DNA of 64,000 nucleotides from an uncultured Ruminococcus sp. (GCA_900544395.1 UQVC01000006.1:39196-103195), one strand, 5' to 3'. Shown: positions 34,943 to 43,183, numbered from the stretch's first letter. Notes: generated by a model from the letters alone, not told the origin. Numbers and translations: made by a program.

Positions 34943-35389
34943 CTAAGACAGAAAAGAAGCAACGATTTCATTGACCAGTTTTCCGTCTGCTTTCCCTTTT
35001 ACTTTTGGCATCAGCTCTTTCATGATCTTTCCTTTGTCTTTTGCAGTTGGGGCTTCCAATCCGAGTGTGGAAAGTACTTCTGACACAACAGCCTTGATTT
35101 CTTCTGTATCCATCATTTTTGGAGCATATTCTTCCAAAACAGCCAGACGGCTCTGGCATTCTGTCAAAATATCAGTCCGGTCTTCCGGTGTCAGTTCCAT
35201 GGTTTCTTTGAGTTGTTTGATCTCTTTTAAAATGACCTGTCCTTCCTCTTCTTCTGTCAGATCAGCACGTTTGTCAATGGCTTTGTTTTTCAGGGCAGAA
35301 AGAAGTGCGGAAAGAGCCTCTTTTCTTTCTTTATCTTTGGCTTTCATAGCAGCCATCATGGCGCTTCTTACTTCATCGATTTTACTCAT
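34943..35389 (-). CDS. yqeY: GatB/YqeY domain-containing protein
   Basis: A 148-residue helical protein matching YqeY through its length (MSKIDEVRSAMMAAMKAKDK, LSALKNKAI, TECQSRLAVLEEYAPKMM, KDKGKIMKELMPKVKGKADG). The domain is also found at the end of GatB, where it contacts tRNA; the free-standing protein's role is not settled. RBS AAGGAGAGTG precedes the ATG. Two lipid-type genes follow on the same strand with short gaps. Confidence 0.93.
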   Translation of the reverse strand: MSKIDEVRSAMMAAMKAKDKERKEALSALLSALKNKAIDKRADLTEEEEGQVILKEIKQLKETMELTPEDRTDILTECQSRLAVLEEYAPKMMDTEEIKAVVSEVLSTLGLEAPTAKDKGKIMKELMPKVKGKADGKLVNEIVASFLS

Positions 35390-35444
35390 CGTATTTCACT
35401 CTCCTTAAAATTAGTTGATGTCGCAAATGCGAGAATCTTCCTTG

Positions 35445-35473
35445 ATTTTAACAGAATAAAGAGGGTATTTCAA
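35445..35473 (-). promoter_or_regulatory. Promoter of the yqeY operon
   Basis: On the minus strand TTGAAA (complement of 35468-35473), a 17-bp spacer and TAAAAT (complement of 35445-35450), 56 bp before the yqeY start. Confidence 0.75.
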
Positions 35474-35517
35474 TAGTTCTTCCTGACGGCAGAAGAAAAC
35501 GAAGAAGAAAAGCACGG

Positions 35518-35550
35518 TTAAGAACATGCTAAGAACATGTTAAGAAAATG
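35518..35550 (+). promoter_or_regulatory. Three 11-bp direct repeats resembling a PhoP/PhoB (Pho) box
   Basis: TTAAGAACATG (35518-35528), CTAAGAACATG (35529-35539) and TTAAGAAAATG (35540-35550) repeat with an exact 11-bp period, ending 10 bp before a -35 box. PhoP in Bacillus binds TTAACA-like hexamers with this same 11-bp spacing. The downstream gene is a Na/Pi cotransporter, which fits phosphate control. Binding is inferred. Confidence 0.75.
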
Positions 35551-35560
35551 AAAAAGTACA

Positions 35561-35590
35561 TTGACCAAAGAAAAATCGATATGTTAAGAT
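35561..35590 (+). promoter_or_regulatory. Promoter of the Na/Pi cotransporter gene
   Basis: TTGACC (35561-35566), an 18-bp spacer and TAAGAT (35585-35590), directly after the 11-bp repeats. Confidence 0.65.
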
Positions 35591-35612
35591 GCACTATGTA
35601 AGAACTTGCAAA

Positions 35613-35653
35613 AAACGAGACTGCTGTAATTTGAAGTTGCAGCAGTCTCGTTT
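35613..35653 (+). promoter_or_regulatory. Leader hairpin of the Na/Pi cotransporter mRNA
   Basis: AAACGAGACTGCTG (35613-35626) pairs perfectly with CAGCAGTCTCGTTT (35640-35653), beginning about 15 nt after the expected transcription start. Only three T follow, so it may be an attenuator or a 5' stability element rather than a full terminator. Confidence 0.5.
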
Positions 35654-35705
35654 CGAGCGAAAACACAAAAATACAAAGAGAGAAGAGAAAAAGGAGAAAA
35701 ATACA

Positions 35706-37337
35706 ATGGGAATGACAGATCTTCTTTCCCTGCTTGGGGGACTTGCACTGTTTTTATATGGAATGCATATGATGAGCAATGGCCTGGAAGCTGCTGCCGG
35801 AAACAGGATGAAGTCAATTTTGGAGAAACTGACCTCTAACCGCATCAAAGGGGTATTGGTTGGAGCGGTGATCACAGCAGTGATCCAGTCTTCTTCGGCA
35901 ACTACAGTCATGCTGGTAGGATTTGTAAATTCAGGGTTGATGACATTAAGTCAGGCCGTCTGGGTGATCATGGGAGCGAATATCGGGACTACGATCACAG
36001 GGCAGCTGATCGCACTTGATATTGCGGCGATCGCTCCGATTTTTGCAATCGGCGGTGTGGCTGCGATGATGTTTATCAAAAATGAAAAAGTACATCACAT
36101 CAGCGGGATTTTTTCCGGACTTGGAATTCTGTTTATGGGAATGGAGATGATGGGAGATGCGATGGTTCCATTGCAGGAATCTCAGACTTTTATCAACTTT
36201 ATGACCACGGTGGAAAATCCTCTGGTAGGAATTTTGATCGGAGCGGTATTTACGGCGATCATTCAGTCTTCTTCTGCATCTGTCGGTATTTTACAGGCAC
36301 TTGCGGCGACAGGAATGGTACCCCTTTCCAGTGCGGTATATATTTTGTTTGGACAGAATATCGGAACTTGTATCACAGCAGTGCTGGCGTCTATCGGTAT
36401 GAAAGTAAATGCAAAACGAACGACAGCGATTCATTTGATGTTCAATATTTTTGGATCAATCCTGTTTACGATCATTTGTCTGGTAACACCATTTGTTTCC
36501 TGGATGGAAGCGCTGACACCGGGAAATCCGGTAGCACAGATTGCCAATGTACATACAACCTTTAATATTGTGACCACATTGATCCTGCTTCCGTTCGGAA
36601 CGGTAATGGCACAGATCGCAACACGAATCCTGCCGGACAGCCAGAAAGAAGACGATGAGGATTACCGGCTGAAGTATATTACAAGATTTGAATCTAATTA
36701 TGCGATTGGATCCAGTGCGGTAGCGCTTTCTCAGGTAAGAGAAGAGATTGAAAGAATGCGAAGTATGGTTTCTAAGAATATTGAAAAAGCATATGATGTT
36801 CTGGTTCAATATAATGAGAAAGATATGGAGCGGATTTCCGAAAGAGAGACCTATATTGATTATCTGAACCGTGAGATTTCAGAATATATCGTATCTCTGA
36901 TCTCCAATGAAAAATCAACAGAAGATTCCAAAATTATCAATGGCTATTATGCGGTGATCGGAAATCTGGAGCGTATCGGAGATCATGCGATGAATCTGGC
37001 GGGATATGCAAAAGATCTGAAAGAGTGGGATCTGTCATTTTCGGAGGTAGCGCTGGAAGAAATTGGAGAGATGAAAAAGCAGTCGCTTGCAGCACTGGAG
37101 CTTGTGAAAAATGAAGAAGGCAGTGATCTGGCCAAAATGATTTTTGAAGCAGGTGCAGCAGAGCAGCAGATTGATGATCTGAGAGACAAGTACTTTAAGA
37201 AACAGATGCAGCGCATGAAAAAAGGAAAATGTAAGCCGCAAAGTGGAATTATTTTTACAGAAATGCTGACAGATTTCGAAAGAATGGGAGATCATGTCAA
37301 GAATATCGCGCAGCAGTATAAACAGATGAGCGAATAG
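35706..37337 (+). CDS. Na/Pi cotransporter family protein with PhoU-like C-terminal domain
   Basis: The start is ATG 35706 with AAGGAG nearby; the frame upstream to 35589 runs through the leader hairpin and is not homologous. The 543-residue protein has the two inverted NptA/PNaS repeats with QSSSATTVMLVGFVNSG and QSSSASVGILQALAATG, each a substrate/Na+ site, and about eight membrane segments. The C-terminal ~190 residues form PhoU-like helical bundles (YAVIGNLERIGDHAMNLAGY; LTDFERMGDHVKNIAQQ), probably regulatory. Sodium-coupled phosphate uptake is the likely function. Pho-box-like repeats upstream support phosphate control. Confidence 0.92.
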   Translation: MGMTDLLSLLGGLALFLYGMHMMSNGLEAAAGNRMKSILEKLTSNRIKGVLVGAVITAVIQSSSATTVMLVGFVNSGLMTLSQAVWVIMGANIGTTITGQLIALDIAAIAPIFAIGGVAAMMFIKNEKVHHISGIFSGLGILFMGMEMMGDAMVPLQESQTFINFMTTVENPLVGILIGAVFTAIIQSSSASVGILQALAATGMVPLSSAVYILFGQNIGTCITAVLASIGMKVNAKRTTAIHLMFNIFGSILFTIICLVTPFVSWMEALTPGNPVAQIANVHTTFNIVTTLILLPFGTVMAQIATRILPDSQKEDDEDYRLKYITRFESNYAIGSSAVALSQVREEIERMRSMVSKNIEKAYDVLVQYNEKDMERISERETYIDYLNREISEYIVSLISNEKSTEDSKIINGYYAVIGNLERIGDHAMNLAGYAKDLKEWDLSFSEVALEEIGEMKKQSLAALELVKNEEGSDLAKMIFEAGAAEQQIDDLRDKYFKKQMQRMKKGKCKPQSGIIFTEMLTDFERMGDHVKNIAQQYKQMSE

Positions 37338-37339
37338 AG

Positions 37340-37373
37340 AAGAACCCTGAGTTGGATGTGACTCAGGGTTCTT
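37340..37373 (+). terminator. Hairpin after the Na/Pi cotransporter gene
   Basis: AAGAACCCTGAGT pairs perfectly with ACTCAGGGTTCTT around an 8-nt loop. The T-run is poor (CTTGCCGTTT), so it may be a weak terminator. Confidence 0.55.
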
Positions 37374-37386
37374 GCCGTTTCCATTC

Positions 37387-37415
37387 TTGACGGGGAAAAA
37401 TATAGAAGATATAAT
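37387..37415 (+). promoter_or_regulatory. Strong promoter for the coiled-coil protein gene
   Basis: TTGACG (37387-37392), a 17-bp spacer and TATAAT (37410-37415); AAGGAGG stands before the start codon. Confidence 0.82.
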
Positions 37416-37503
37416 GAGGATACAGCACAGAGGGGACTGTGCGGAAAGAAGAGATTGTAAGATGGGTGAATAAATAAAAAACAGAAGGAAGGAGGTCTGG
37501 TAT

Positions 37504-37941
37504 ATGGAGAATCACGAATTGCTCAATGCGATTGCCGGATTGATGGATGAAAAGTTAACACCGATCAATAAAAGACTGGATCGTATCGAAAGCAGATTGG
37601 ACACAATCGAAGGTAAGATTGATGTAATCGAAAGTAGATTGGACACAGTCGAAGGTAAAATTGAGGTAATCGAAAACAGATTGGACACAGTCGAAGAAAA
37701 TATTGCTATGATCAATGGCAGATTGGATATGATCGAAGGCAGATTGGATACAGTCGAAGAAAATATTACGACAATCAATGGCAGATTGGATACAATCGAA
37801 TGCCGATTGGATGACATTGAAACCAACATGGTTACAAAAGAAGATTTGAGAGCGGCTGAGAATATGATCCTGGGTGAGTTGGATACGGTTCAGGAAAAGA
37901 CGAATCAGAAATTTGAAAATCTTCGTTTTGAAGTTGTATAA
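37504..37941 (+). CDS. Repetitive coiled-coil protein of unknown function
   Basis: A 145-residue soluble protein made almost entirely of heptads. From about residue 22 to 115 units of the form RLDxIExxI / RLDTVEENI repeat every 7 and 14 residues, with Leu/Ile/Val at a and d positions, predicting a long parallel coiled coil. The underlying DNA repeats with a 21- and 42-bp rhythm, so length could change by recombination or slippage. The ends (MENHELLNAIAGLMDEKLTP and the segment with VTKEDLRAAENMILGELDTV) are non-repetitive. No signal peptide or membrane segment. It has a strong promoter and RBS and precedes spoVT. No function is assigned. Confidence 0.78.
   Translation: MENHELLNAIAGLMDEKLTPINKRLDRIESRLDTIEGKIDVIESRLDTVEGKIEVIENRLDTVEENIAMINGRLDMIEGRLDTVEENITTINGRLDTIECRLDDIETNMVTKEDLRAAENMILGELDTVQEKTNQKFENLRFEVV
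37567..37830 (+). repeat. In-frame 21/42-bp tandem repeats
   Basis: Variants of AGATTGGACACAGTCGAAG recur about every 42 bp, alternating with related 21-bp half units (GGTAAAATTGAGGTAATCG). They encode the coiled-coil heptads. Confidence 0.75.
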
Positions 37942-37959
37942 GTGAAAATGCATAAATTC

Positions 37960-38015
37960 CCTCCATTTACAGATACTATTTCCAAAATTGGAAAGTATCG
38001 TAAATGGAGGTTTTT
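37960..38015 (+). promoter_or_regulatory. Terminator-like hairpin that includes the spoVT ribosome site
   Basis: CCTCCATTTAC (37960-37970) pairs with GTAAATGGAGG (38000-38010), with the inner stem GATACT/AGTATC and TTTCC/GGAAA between, then TTTTT. The 3' arm carries the TGGAGG Shine-Dalgarno of spoVT, eight nt before its ATG. Readthrough from the coiled-coil gene would therefore be stopped or poorly translated. Confidence 0.75.
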
Positions 38016-38018
38016 ATT

Positions 38019-38564
38019 ATGAAAGCAACAGGAATTGTACGAAGAATCGATGATCTTGGTCGTGTCGTGATTCCAAAAGAGATCCGAAGAACGCTACGTA
38101 TCAGGGAAGGAGATCCGCTGGAGATTTTTACAGATCGAGAAGGACAGGTAATCCTGAAAAAATATTCTCCGATGGGGGAACTTGGTTCATTGGCAGAAGT
38201 GTATGCGGACAGTCTGTCTCATATTATGAAAGTGTTGGTATGTGTGACAGATATGGATCAGATCATAGCAGCTTCCGGAAATGGAGGGAAAGAAATCCAG
38301 AACCGGTATATCAGCAAAGAATTAGAAGAGAGCATACAAAACAGAAAGCAAATTTTTATTTCCCAAGGGCGGCCAGGCTATATCCCTGTATTATCCGGAG
38401 AAAATGAATATCAGGATGAAATCATTTGTCCCATTATCAGCGGCGGCGATGTCATGGGAGCCATTCTCTTTTTGAATCAAAAAGGAAATAAAGCATTTGG
38501 AGAAGTAGAACAAAAAGTGGCGTTGGCAGCGGCAGATTTTCTGGGAAGGCAGATGGAAGCGTAG
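38019..38564 (+). CDS. spoVT: Stage V sporulation protein T (AbrB-GAF regulator)
   Basis: The start is ATG 38019 (MKATGIVRRIDDLGRVVIPK), with the TGGAGG site inside the upstream hairpin; a frame start at 38004 has no RBS. The 181-residue protein has the N-terminal AbrB swapped-hairpin DNA-binding domain (residues 1-50, EIRRTLRIREGDPLEIFTDR) and a C-terminal GAF domain (~55-181), the layout and length of Bacillus SpoVT. SpoVT acts late in the forespore, tuning sigma-G-dependent genes and spore properties, so the organism likely forms spores. No clear sigma-G promoter was recognised. Confidence 0.94.
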   Translation: MKATGIVRRIDDLGRVVIPKEIRRTLRIREGDPLEIFTDREGQVILKKYSPMGELGSLAEVYADSLSHIMKVLVCVTDMDQIIAASGNGGKEIQNRYISKELEESIQNRKQIFISQGRPGYIPVLSGENEYQDEIICPIISGGDVMGAILFLNQKGNKAFGEVEQKVALAAADFLGRQMEA

Positions 38565-38630
38565 CAATACAGGTATAAAATCAGATTCCGGTTCATAAAG
38601 TGTATCATCGGAAACAAAGGGGGAGAATCG

Positions 38631-39017
38631 GTGAGAGCAAATACGAATACGGAACAAGGAAAAAGCGGGAAAGGTATATGGATTTTGAAATCATTGCTGT
38701 GTGCTTATCTTATGACAGGAATTTTACTTCTTGTTTTAACGCTGCTTTTGTATCAATGTAATCTGGAGGAAAAACATATTACAGCCGGGATTTTAGTTAC
38801 CTATCTGATTTCTACATTGAGTGGCGGGTTTGCAGCAGGAAAAATGGCAAAAGTAAAGAAATTTGTCTGGGGACTGACAGTCGGGTGTCTATATTTTGCA
38901 TTACTTGTACTGATATCATTTGGGATTTATCATCATTTTCAGGAAGATATTTTGCAGATGCTGGTTGTATTTTTACTTTGTGCAGGCGGTGGAATGATCG
39001 GAGGAATGCTTTCCTGA
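38631..39017 (+). CDS. TIGR04086-family membrane protein
   Basis: A 128-residue protein starting at GTG 38631 behind GGGGGAGAA. Four hydrophobic segments are visible (about residues 19-40, 50-68, 78-100 and 104-126), with small-residue-rich GGFAAGKMAK and GGGMIGGMLS turns. This fits the TIGR04086 membrane proteins of clostridia, which I recall being found near SCIFF loci. The SCIFF peptide gene follows 98 bp later, but behind its own promoter. Role unknown; association with SCIFF handling is only positional. Confidence 0.72.
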   Translation: MRANTNTEQGKSGKGIWILKSLLCAYLMTGILLLVLTLLLYQCNLEEKHITAGILVTYLISTLSGGFAAGKMAKVKKFVWGLTVGCLYFALLVLISFGIYHHFQEDILQMLVVFLLCAGGGMIGGMLS

Positions 39018-39038
39018 CAGAAGTTATGAAAAAAAGAC

Positions 39039-39067
39039 TTTAAAAAACAACAGGAATATGTTATAAT
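39039..39067 (+). promoter_or_regulatory. Promoter of the SCIFF peptide gene
   Basis: TTTAAA (39039-39044), a 17-bp spacer and TATAAT (39062-39067) with TGT just upstream as an extended -10. Confidence 0.72.
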
Positions 39068-39115
39068 TTTAAAAAATTAGATGCTTTTTGCATAACTATC
39101 AGGAGGAAGAAAACG

Positions 39116-39259
39116 ATGAAACACATCAAAACATTAAATACTCAGACATTAAATCATACAGTGAAAAAAGGCGGATGCGGAGAATGTCAGACATCCTGCC
39201 AGTCAGCATGTAAGACATCCTGCACAGTAGGAAATCAGGTTTGCGAACACAAAAAATAA
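39116..39259 (+). CDS. scfA: SCIFF peptide precursor (six cysteines in forty-five residues)
   Basis: A 47-residue peptide starting MKHIKTLNTQTLNHTVKKGG and holding six cysteines at positions 21, 24, 28, 32, 36 and 43 (CGECQTSCQSACKTSC, then QVC). The conserved leader and cysteine spacing are those of SCIFF, a ribosomally made peptide almost universal in Clostridia. Its radical-SAM maturase introduces a thioether link between a cysteine and a threonine. RBS AGGAGGAAG precedes the ATG. The maturase gene follows 95 bp later. Mature product and biological role are not established. Confidence 0.96.
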   Translation: MKHIKTLNTQTLNHTVKKGGCGECQTSCQSACKTSCTVGNQVCEHKK

Positions 39260-39280
39260 GAACTGAATATGACACAGGAG

Positions 39281-39302
39281 GGCAGCGGCCATGGTCGCTG
39301 CC
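39281..39302 (+). promoter_or_regulatory. Hairpin between scfA and scfB
   Basis: GGCAGCG (39281-39287) pairs with CGCTGCC (39296-39302), with flanking ACAC/GTGT able to extend it. No T-run follows, so it looks like an mRNA end-protecting or partial-termination element that would let the short peptide gene be expressed above its maturase. Confidence 0.55.
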
Positions 39303-39354
39303 TTACGTGTGTTATGAAAAAATATAAAATTCAAATGAAAGAGGGGTATCTGTT

Positions 39355-40776
39355 GTGATTCACCAGTACCAGAATAATGGATATAATATCGTTCTTGACG
39401 TGAACAGTGGTTCTGTACACGTTGTAGACAAAATCGCATATGATGTCATCGGATGTCTGGAAGAGATGAACCCTGCCCATACTTCAGAGACATTAAAAGA
39501 AGAGAAGACGGCAGCGTATCTGATCCAGAAACTTGGGGATATCTACGAGGAAGAAGATCTGCGGGATCTTTTAGAAGCAGTTGCAGAGCTGACAGAAGCA
39601 GGACAGCTGTTTACACAGGATATTTATGAAGATTATATCGGAGAGGTAAAAGAGAGAAAGACTGTTGTGAAAGCGTTATGTCTGCATATCGCGCATGACT
39701 GCAATCTTGCCTGCCGATACTGCTTTGCGGAAGAAGGCGAGTATCATGGACGACGTGCATTGATGTCTTTGGAAGTCGGCAAAAAAGCGCTGGATTTCCT
39801 TGTGGCAAACTCCGGAAAGAGAAGAAATCTGGAAGTGGATTTCTTTGGAGGAGAGCCACTGATGAACTGGCAGGTTGTAAAAGATCTGGTTGCTTATGGA
39901 AGAGAGCTGGAAAAGACAAACGACAAGCATTTTCGCTTCACACTGACAACAAATGGAGTGCTGCTCAACGATGAAGTGCAGGAGTTTGTCAACAAAGAGA
40001 TGGACAACGTTGTGCTCAGTCTGGATGGAAGAAAAGAAGTCAACGACAGAATGCGTCCGTTCAGAAACGGAAAAGGAAGCTATGATTTGATCGTTCCGAA
40101 GTTCCAGAAGCTGGCAGACAGCAGAAATCAGGAAAAGTACTACATAAGAGGAACATTTACAAGGGAAAATCTGGACTTTTCAGAAGATGTTCTGCATTTT
40201 GCAGATCTGGGATTTGAGCAGATTTCCATTGAACCGGTAGTCGGGGAAGATACGGATCCATATGCGATCCAGAAAGAAGACCTTCCGCAGATTTTTGCAG
40301 AGTATGATAAACTGGCAAAGATCATGGTAGACAGAGAAAGAGAAGGACGCGGATTTACATTCTTCCACTTTATGCTGGACTTAGAAGGCGGTCCGTGTGT
40401 GGCAAAACGTCTGTCAGGATGTGGTTCCGGAACAGAATATCTGGCAGTGACTCCATGGGGAGATCTGTATCCTTGTCATCAGTTTGTCGGTCAGGAAGAG
40501 TTCTTGATGGGAAATGTGGAGGAAGGAATCACGAAACCGGAGATTGCGGAAGAGTTCAGAGGATGCAGTGTGTATTCCAAGGAAAGCTGCAGAAACTGCT
40601 TTGCGAGATTTTACTGCAGCGGCGGCTGTATGGCGAATTCTTACAAATTCCATCACACGATCAATGACACCTATGAGGTAAGCTGTGAGATGGAACGCAA
40701 GCGTGTAGAGTGTGCGATTATGATCAAGGCAGCATTGGCTGATCAGGAGAGGATGGTAGAAGATGAAGAAAAGTAA
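39355..40776 (+). CDS. scfB: SCIFF radical-SAM maturase with SPASM domain
   Basis: The start is GTG 39355 with GAGGGG 8 nt upstream. The 473-residue enzyme has an N-terminal peptide-recognition (RRE-like) region (VLDVNSGSVHVVDKIAYDVI), the radical-SAM cluster motif C116-NLA-C120-RY-C123, and a C-terminal SPASM domain with many cysteines (SGCGSG, YPCHQ, CRNCFARFYCSGGCM, SCEMERKRVEC) for two auxiliary [4Fe-4S] clusters. It would form the thioether crosslink on the SCIFF peptide. It overlaps secDF by 14 bp, a link that is typical of clostridial SCIFF loci and hints at export or membrane connection. Confidence 0.96.
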   Translation: MIHQYQNNGYNIVLDVNSGSVHVVDKIAYDVIGCLEEMNPAHTSETLKEEKTAAYLIQKLGDIYEEEDLRDLLEAVAELTEAGQLFTQDIYEDYIGEVKERKTVVKALCLHIAHDCNLACRYCFAEEGEYHGRRALMSLEVGKKALDFLVANSGKRRNLEVDFFGGEPLMNWQVVKDLVAYGRELEKTNDKHFRFTLTTNGVLLNDEVQEFVNKEMDNVVLSLDGRKEVNDRMRPFRNGKGSYDLIVPKFQKLADSRNQEKYYIRGTFTRENLDFSEDVLHFADLGFEQISIEPVVGEDTDPYAIQKEDLPQIFAEYDKLAKIMVDREREGRGFTFFHFMLDLEGGPCVAKRLSGCGSGTEYLAVTPWGDLYPCHQFVGQEEFLMGNVEEGITKPEIAEEFRGCSVYSKESCRNCFARFYCSGGCMANSYKFHHTINDTYEVSCEMERKRVECAIMIKAALADQERMVEDEEK

Positions 40777-43036
40777 AGGCATTATCAGCCTGATTCTGAC
40801 AGCAGCACTGATCGTTCTTCTTGGATTTACGACAGTTGTCGGCTTCGGTAAGGGTCAGACTGGTGCAGCAAAGAACATCAAATTAGGACTTGACCTGGAA
40901 GGTGGAGTCAGCATTACTTATCAGGTCAAAGGGGAGACTCCTTCTGCAGAAGATATGAGCGATACGATTTATAAGCTGCAGAAACGTGTGGAACAGTACA
41001 GTACAGAGGCAACGGTTTACCAGGAGGGAGACGACCGTATCAGCATTGAGATCCCAGGTGTGACAGACGCCAATGAGATCTTAAACGAACTGGGACAGCC
41101 GGGTTCTTTGTATTTTATCCGTGAAAAAGACAGCGAGGGAAATCCGAATTATGGAATGGATGCTTCCGGAAAGTTTGTGCTGGCCAATTCGATCGAAGAG
41201 GTAAAAGAAGATGGTTCCATCGTTTTAAATGGTACAGATATCAAAACTGCAAAAGCGGGCGCTTATCAGGACGAAACGACGGGAGCAAATAAAAATGTTG
41301 TAGAACTGTCTATGACAAAAGAAGGAACGAAGAAATTCGCTGAGGCAACAAAAGCTGCAAAAGAAGCAGAAGAGACTATCGCAATCTATTATGACGGCGA
41401 ACTGATCAGCGTGCCACAGGTAAATGTAGAGATCACAGACGGACAGGCGGTCATCGAAGGAGATATGGAATACGAAGAGGCAGAACAGCTTGCTTCTACA
41501 ATCCGTATCGGAGGTCTGAGCGTAGAACTGGAAGAGCTTCGTTCCAATGTAGTCGGAGCACAGCTTGGAGAAGAAGCAATCAGCACAAGTTTGATGGCAG
41601 GAGCGATCGGTCTTGCGATTGTCTTTGTATTTATGTGTGTGGTATATCTGCTTCCGGGACTTGCATCCAGCCTGGCTCTGGTGATTTACACCGGATTGAT
41701 CCTGGTGCTGCTCAATGCATTTGATATTACCCTGACGCTTCCTGGTATTGCAGGTATTATCCTTGGTATCGGTATGGCAGTGGATGCCAATGTTATTATC
41801 TTTGCCCGTGTAAAGGAAGAACTGACAGCTGGAAAAGCAGTGAGATCTGCATTGAATGCCGGATTTCATAAGGCAATGTCTGCAATTTTGGACGGTAATA
41901 TTACAACTCTGATCGCGGCAGCCGTACTTTGGTTAAAGGGCAGCGGTACTGTGAAAGGATTTGCACAGACACTGGCTCTTGGTATCGTAGTTTCGATGTT
42001 TACTGCTCTTGTGATTACACGTATGATCATTTATGCATTCTATGCAGTAGGTATCCGCAATCCTAAAGTGTATGGACGGATCAAAGAAGAACATGCGCCG
42101 ATTGATTTTCTTGGAAAACGCAAAATTTTCTTTGCGGTATCTGCGGCAGTCATCCTGATCGGGCTTGTGTTCATGGGTGTGAATGCAGGAACCGGAAAAG
42201 GTGCTTTGAATTACAGTCTGGAATTCAAAGGCGGTACTTCTACCAGTGTAACATTTGACAAAGCTTATACATTAAAAGAAATCGATGAACAAATGGTTCC
42301 GGATCTGGAGAAGGTGACAGATGACCCGAATATCCAGGTACAGACAGTTGCGGACAGTAATCAGGTCATCTTCAAGACACAGACACTGAATCTGGAAAAA
42401 CGAGAAGCATTTGCAAAATATATGGCAGATGAATTCGGTGTGGAAGAAAAAGATATTACAACAGAAAATATCAGTTCTACAGTAAGTTCGGAAATGCGTG
42501 TAGATGCAATTATCGCAGTTGTGATCGCGACGATCTTTATGCTGCTGTACATCTGGCTGCGGTTTAAAGATATCCGGTTTGCAACCAGTGCGGTACTGGC
42601 GCTGGTACATGACGTATTGGTGGTGCTTGCATTCTATGTAATCGCAAGAATTTCCGTCGGAAATACTTTCATTGCATGTATGTTGACCATTGTCGGATAT
42701 TCTATCAATGCAACGATCGTAATCTTTGACAGAATCCGTGAGGAGATGAAGACAAAGAAACGGACGGAAGAGCTGGATACGCTGGTGAACAGATGTATTA
42801 CAAGAACTCTGACAAGAAGTATCTATACTTCCCTGACCACATTTGTGATGGTAGCAGTCCTGTTTATCATGGGAGTAAGTTCGATTAAAGAGTTTGCACT
42901 TCCGCTGATGGTAGGTATTATTTGCGGAGCATATTCTTCAGTATGTATTACAGGTGCGCTGTGGTATGTGATGAAGACCAAAATAGTGAAAAAAGCAGAA
43001 TCTGTAAAAACAGTAACAACGAAAAAGAAAAAATAG
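40763..43036 (+). CDS. secDF: Fused protein translocase subunit SecDF
   Basis: A 757-residue membrane protein combining SecD and SecF. The SecD half has an N-terminal membrane segment, the conserved LGLDLEGGVSITYQV motif, the P1 periplasmic-type domain and GIGMAVDANVIIFARVKEEL in the transmembrane bundle. The SecF half begins near residue 450 with LEFKGGTSTSVTF and has GYSINATIVIFDRIREEM. SecDF uses the ion gradient to help SecYEG move proteins outwards. The start lies inside the scfB 3' end, so translation is probably coupled. Confidence 0.96.
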   Translation: MKKSKGIISLILTAALIVLLGFTTVVGFGKGQTGAAKNIKLGLDLEGGVSITYQVKGETPSAEDMSDTIYKLQKRVEQYSTEATVYQEGDDRISIEIPGVTDANEILNELGQPGSLYFIREKDSEGNPNYGMDASGKFVLANSIEEVKEDGSIVLNGTDIKTAKAGAYQDETTGANKNVVELSMTKEGTKKFAEATKAAKEAEETIAIYYDGELISVPQVNVEITDGQAVIEGDMEYEEAEQLASTIRIGGLSVELEELRSNVVGAQLGEEAISTSLMAGAIGLAIVFVFMCVVYLLPGLASSLALVIYTGLILVLLNAFDITLTLPGIAGIILGIGMAVDANVIIFARVKEELTAGKAVRSALNAGFHKAMSAILDGNITTLIAAAVLWLKGSGTVKGFAQTLALGIVVSMFTALVITRMIIYAFYAVGIRNPKVYGRIKEEHAPIDFLGKRKIFFAVSAAVILIGLVFMGVNAGTGKGALNYSLEFKGGTSTSVTFDKAYTLKEIDEQMVPDLEKVTDDPNIQVQTVADSNQVIFKTQTLNLEKREAFAKYMADEFGVEEKDITTENISSTVSSEMRVDAIIAVVIATIFMLLYIWLRFKDIRFATSAVLALVHDVLVVLAFYVIARISVGNTFIACMLTIVGYSINATIVIFDRIREEMKTKKRTEELDTLVNRCITRTLTRSIYTSLTTFVMVAVLFIMGVSSIKEFALPLMVGIICGAYSSVCITGALWYVMKTKIVKKAESVKTVTTKKKK

Positions 43037-43058
43037 TGAAAAGTAATAAAAAATAAAG

Positions 43059-43110
43059 AAAAAGCTCTTGGATTGTGTGTGGTATACATATATAATTCAA
43101 GGGCTTTTTT
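43059..43110 (+). terminator. Terminator of the SCIFF-secDF operon
   Basis: AAAAGCTCTTG pairs with CAAGGGCTTTT (one G-U) plus inner ATT/AAT, followed by a T-run to 43110. Confidence 0.8.
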
Positions 43111-43183
43111 GTGATTTTTGGTTAAAATGGTGAAAATATATAGGAAATTGGAAAAAATTAACTAAAAAGTGGAAAATAATCAA

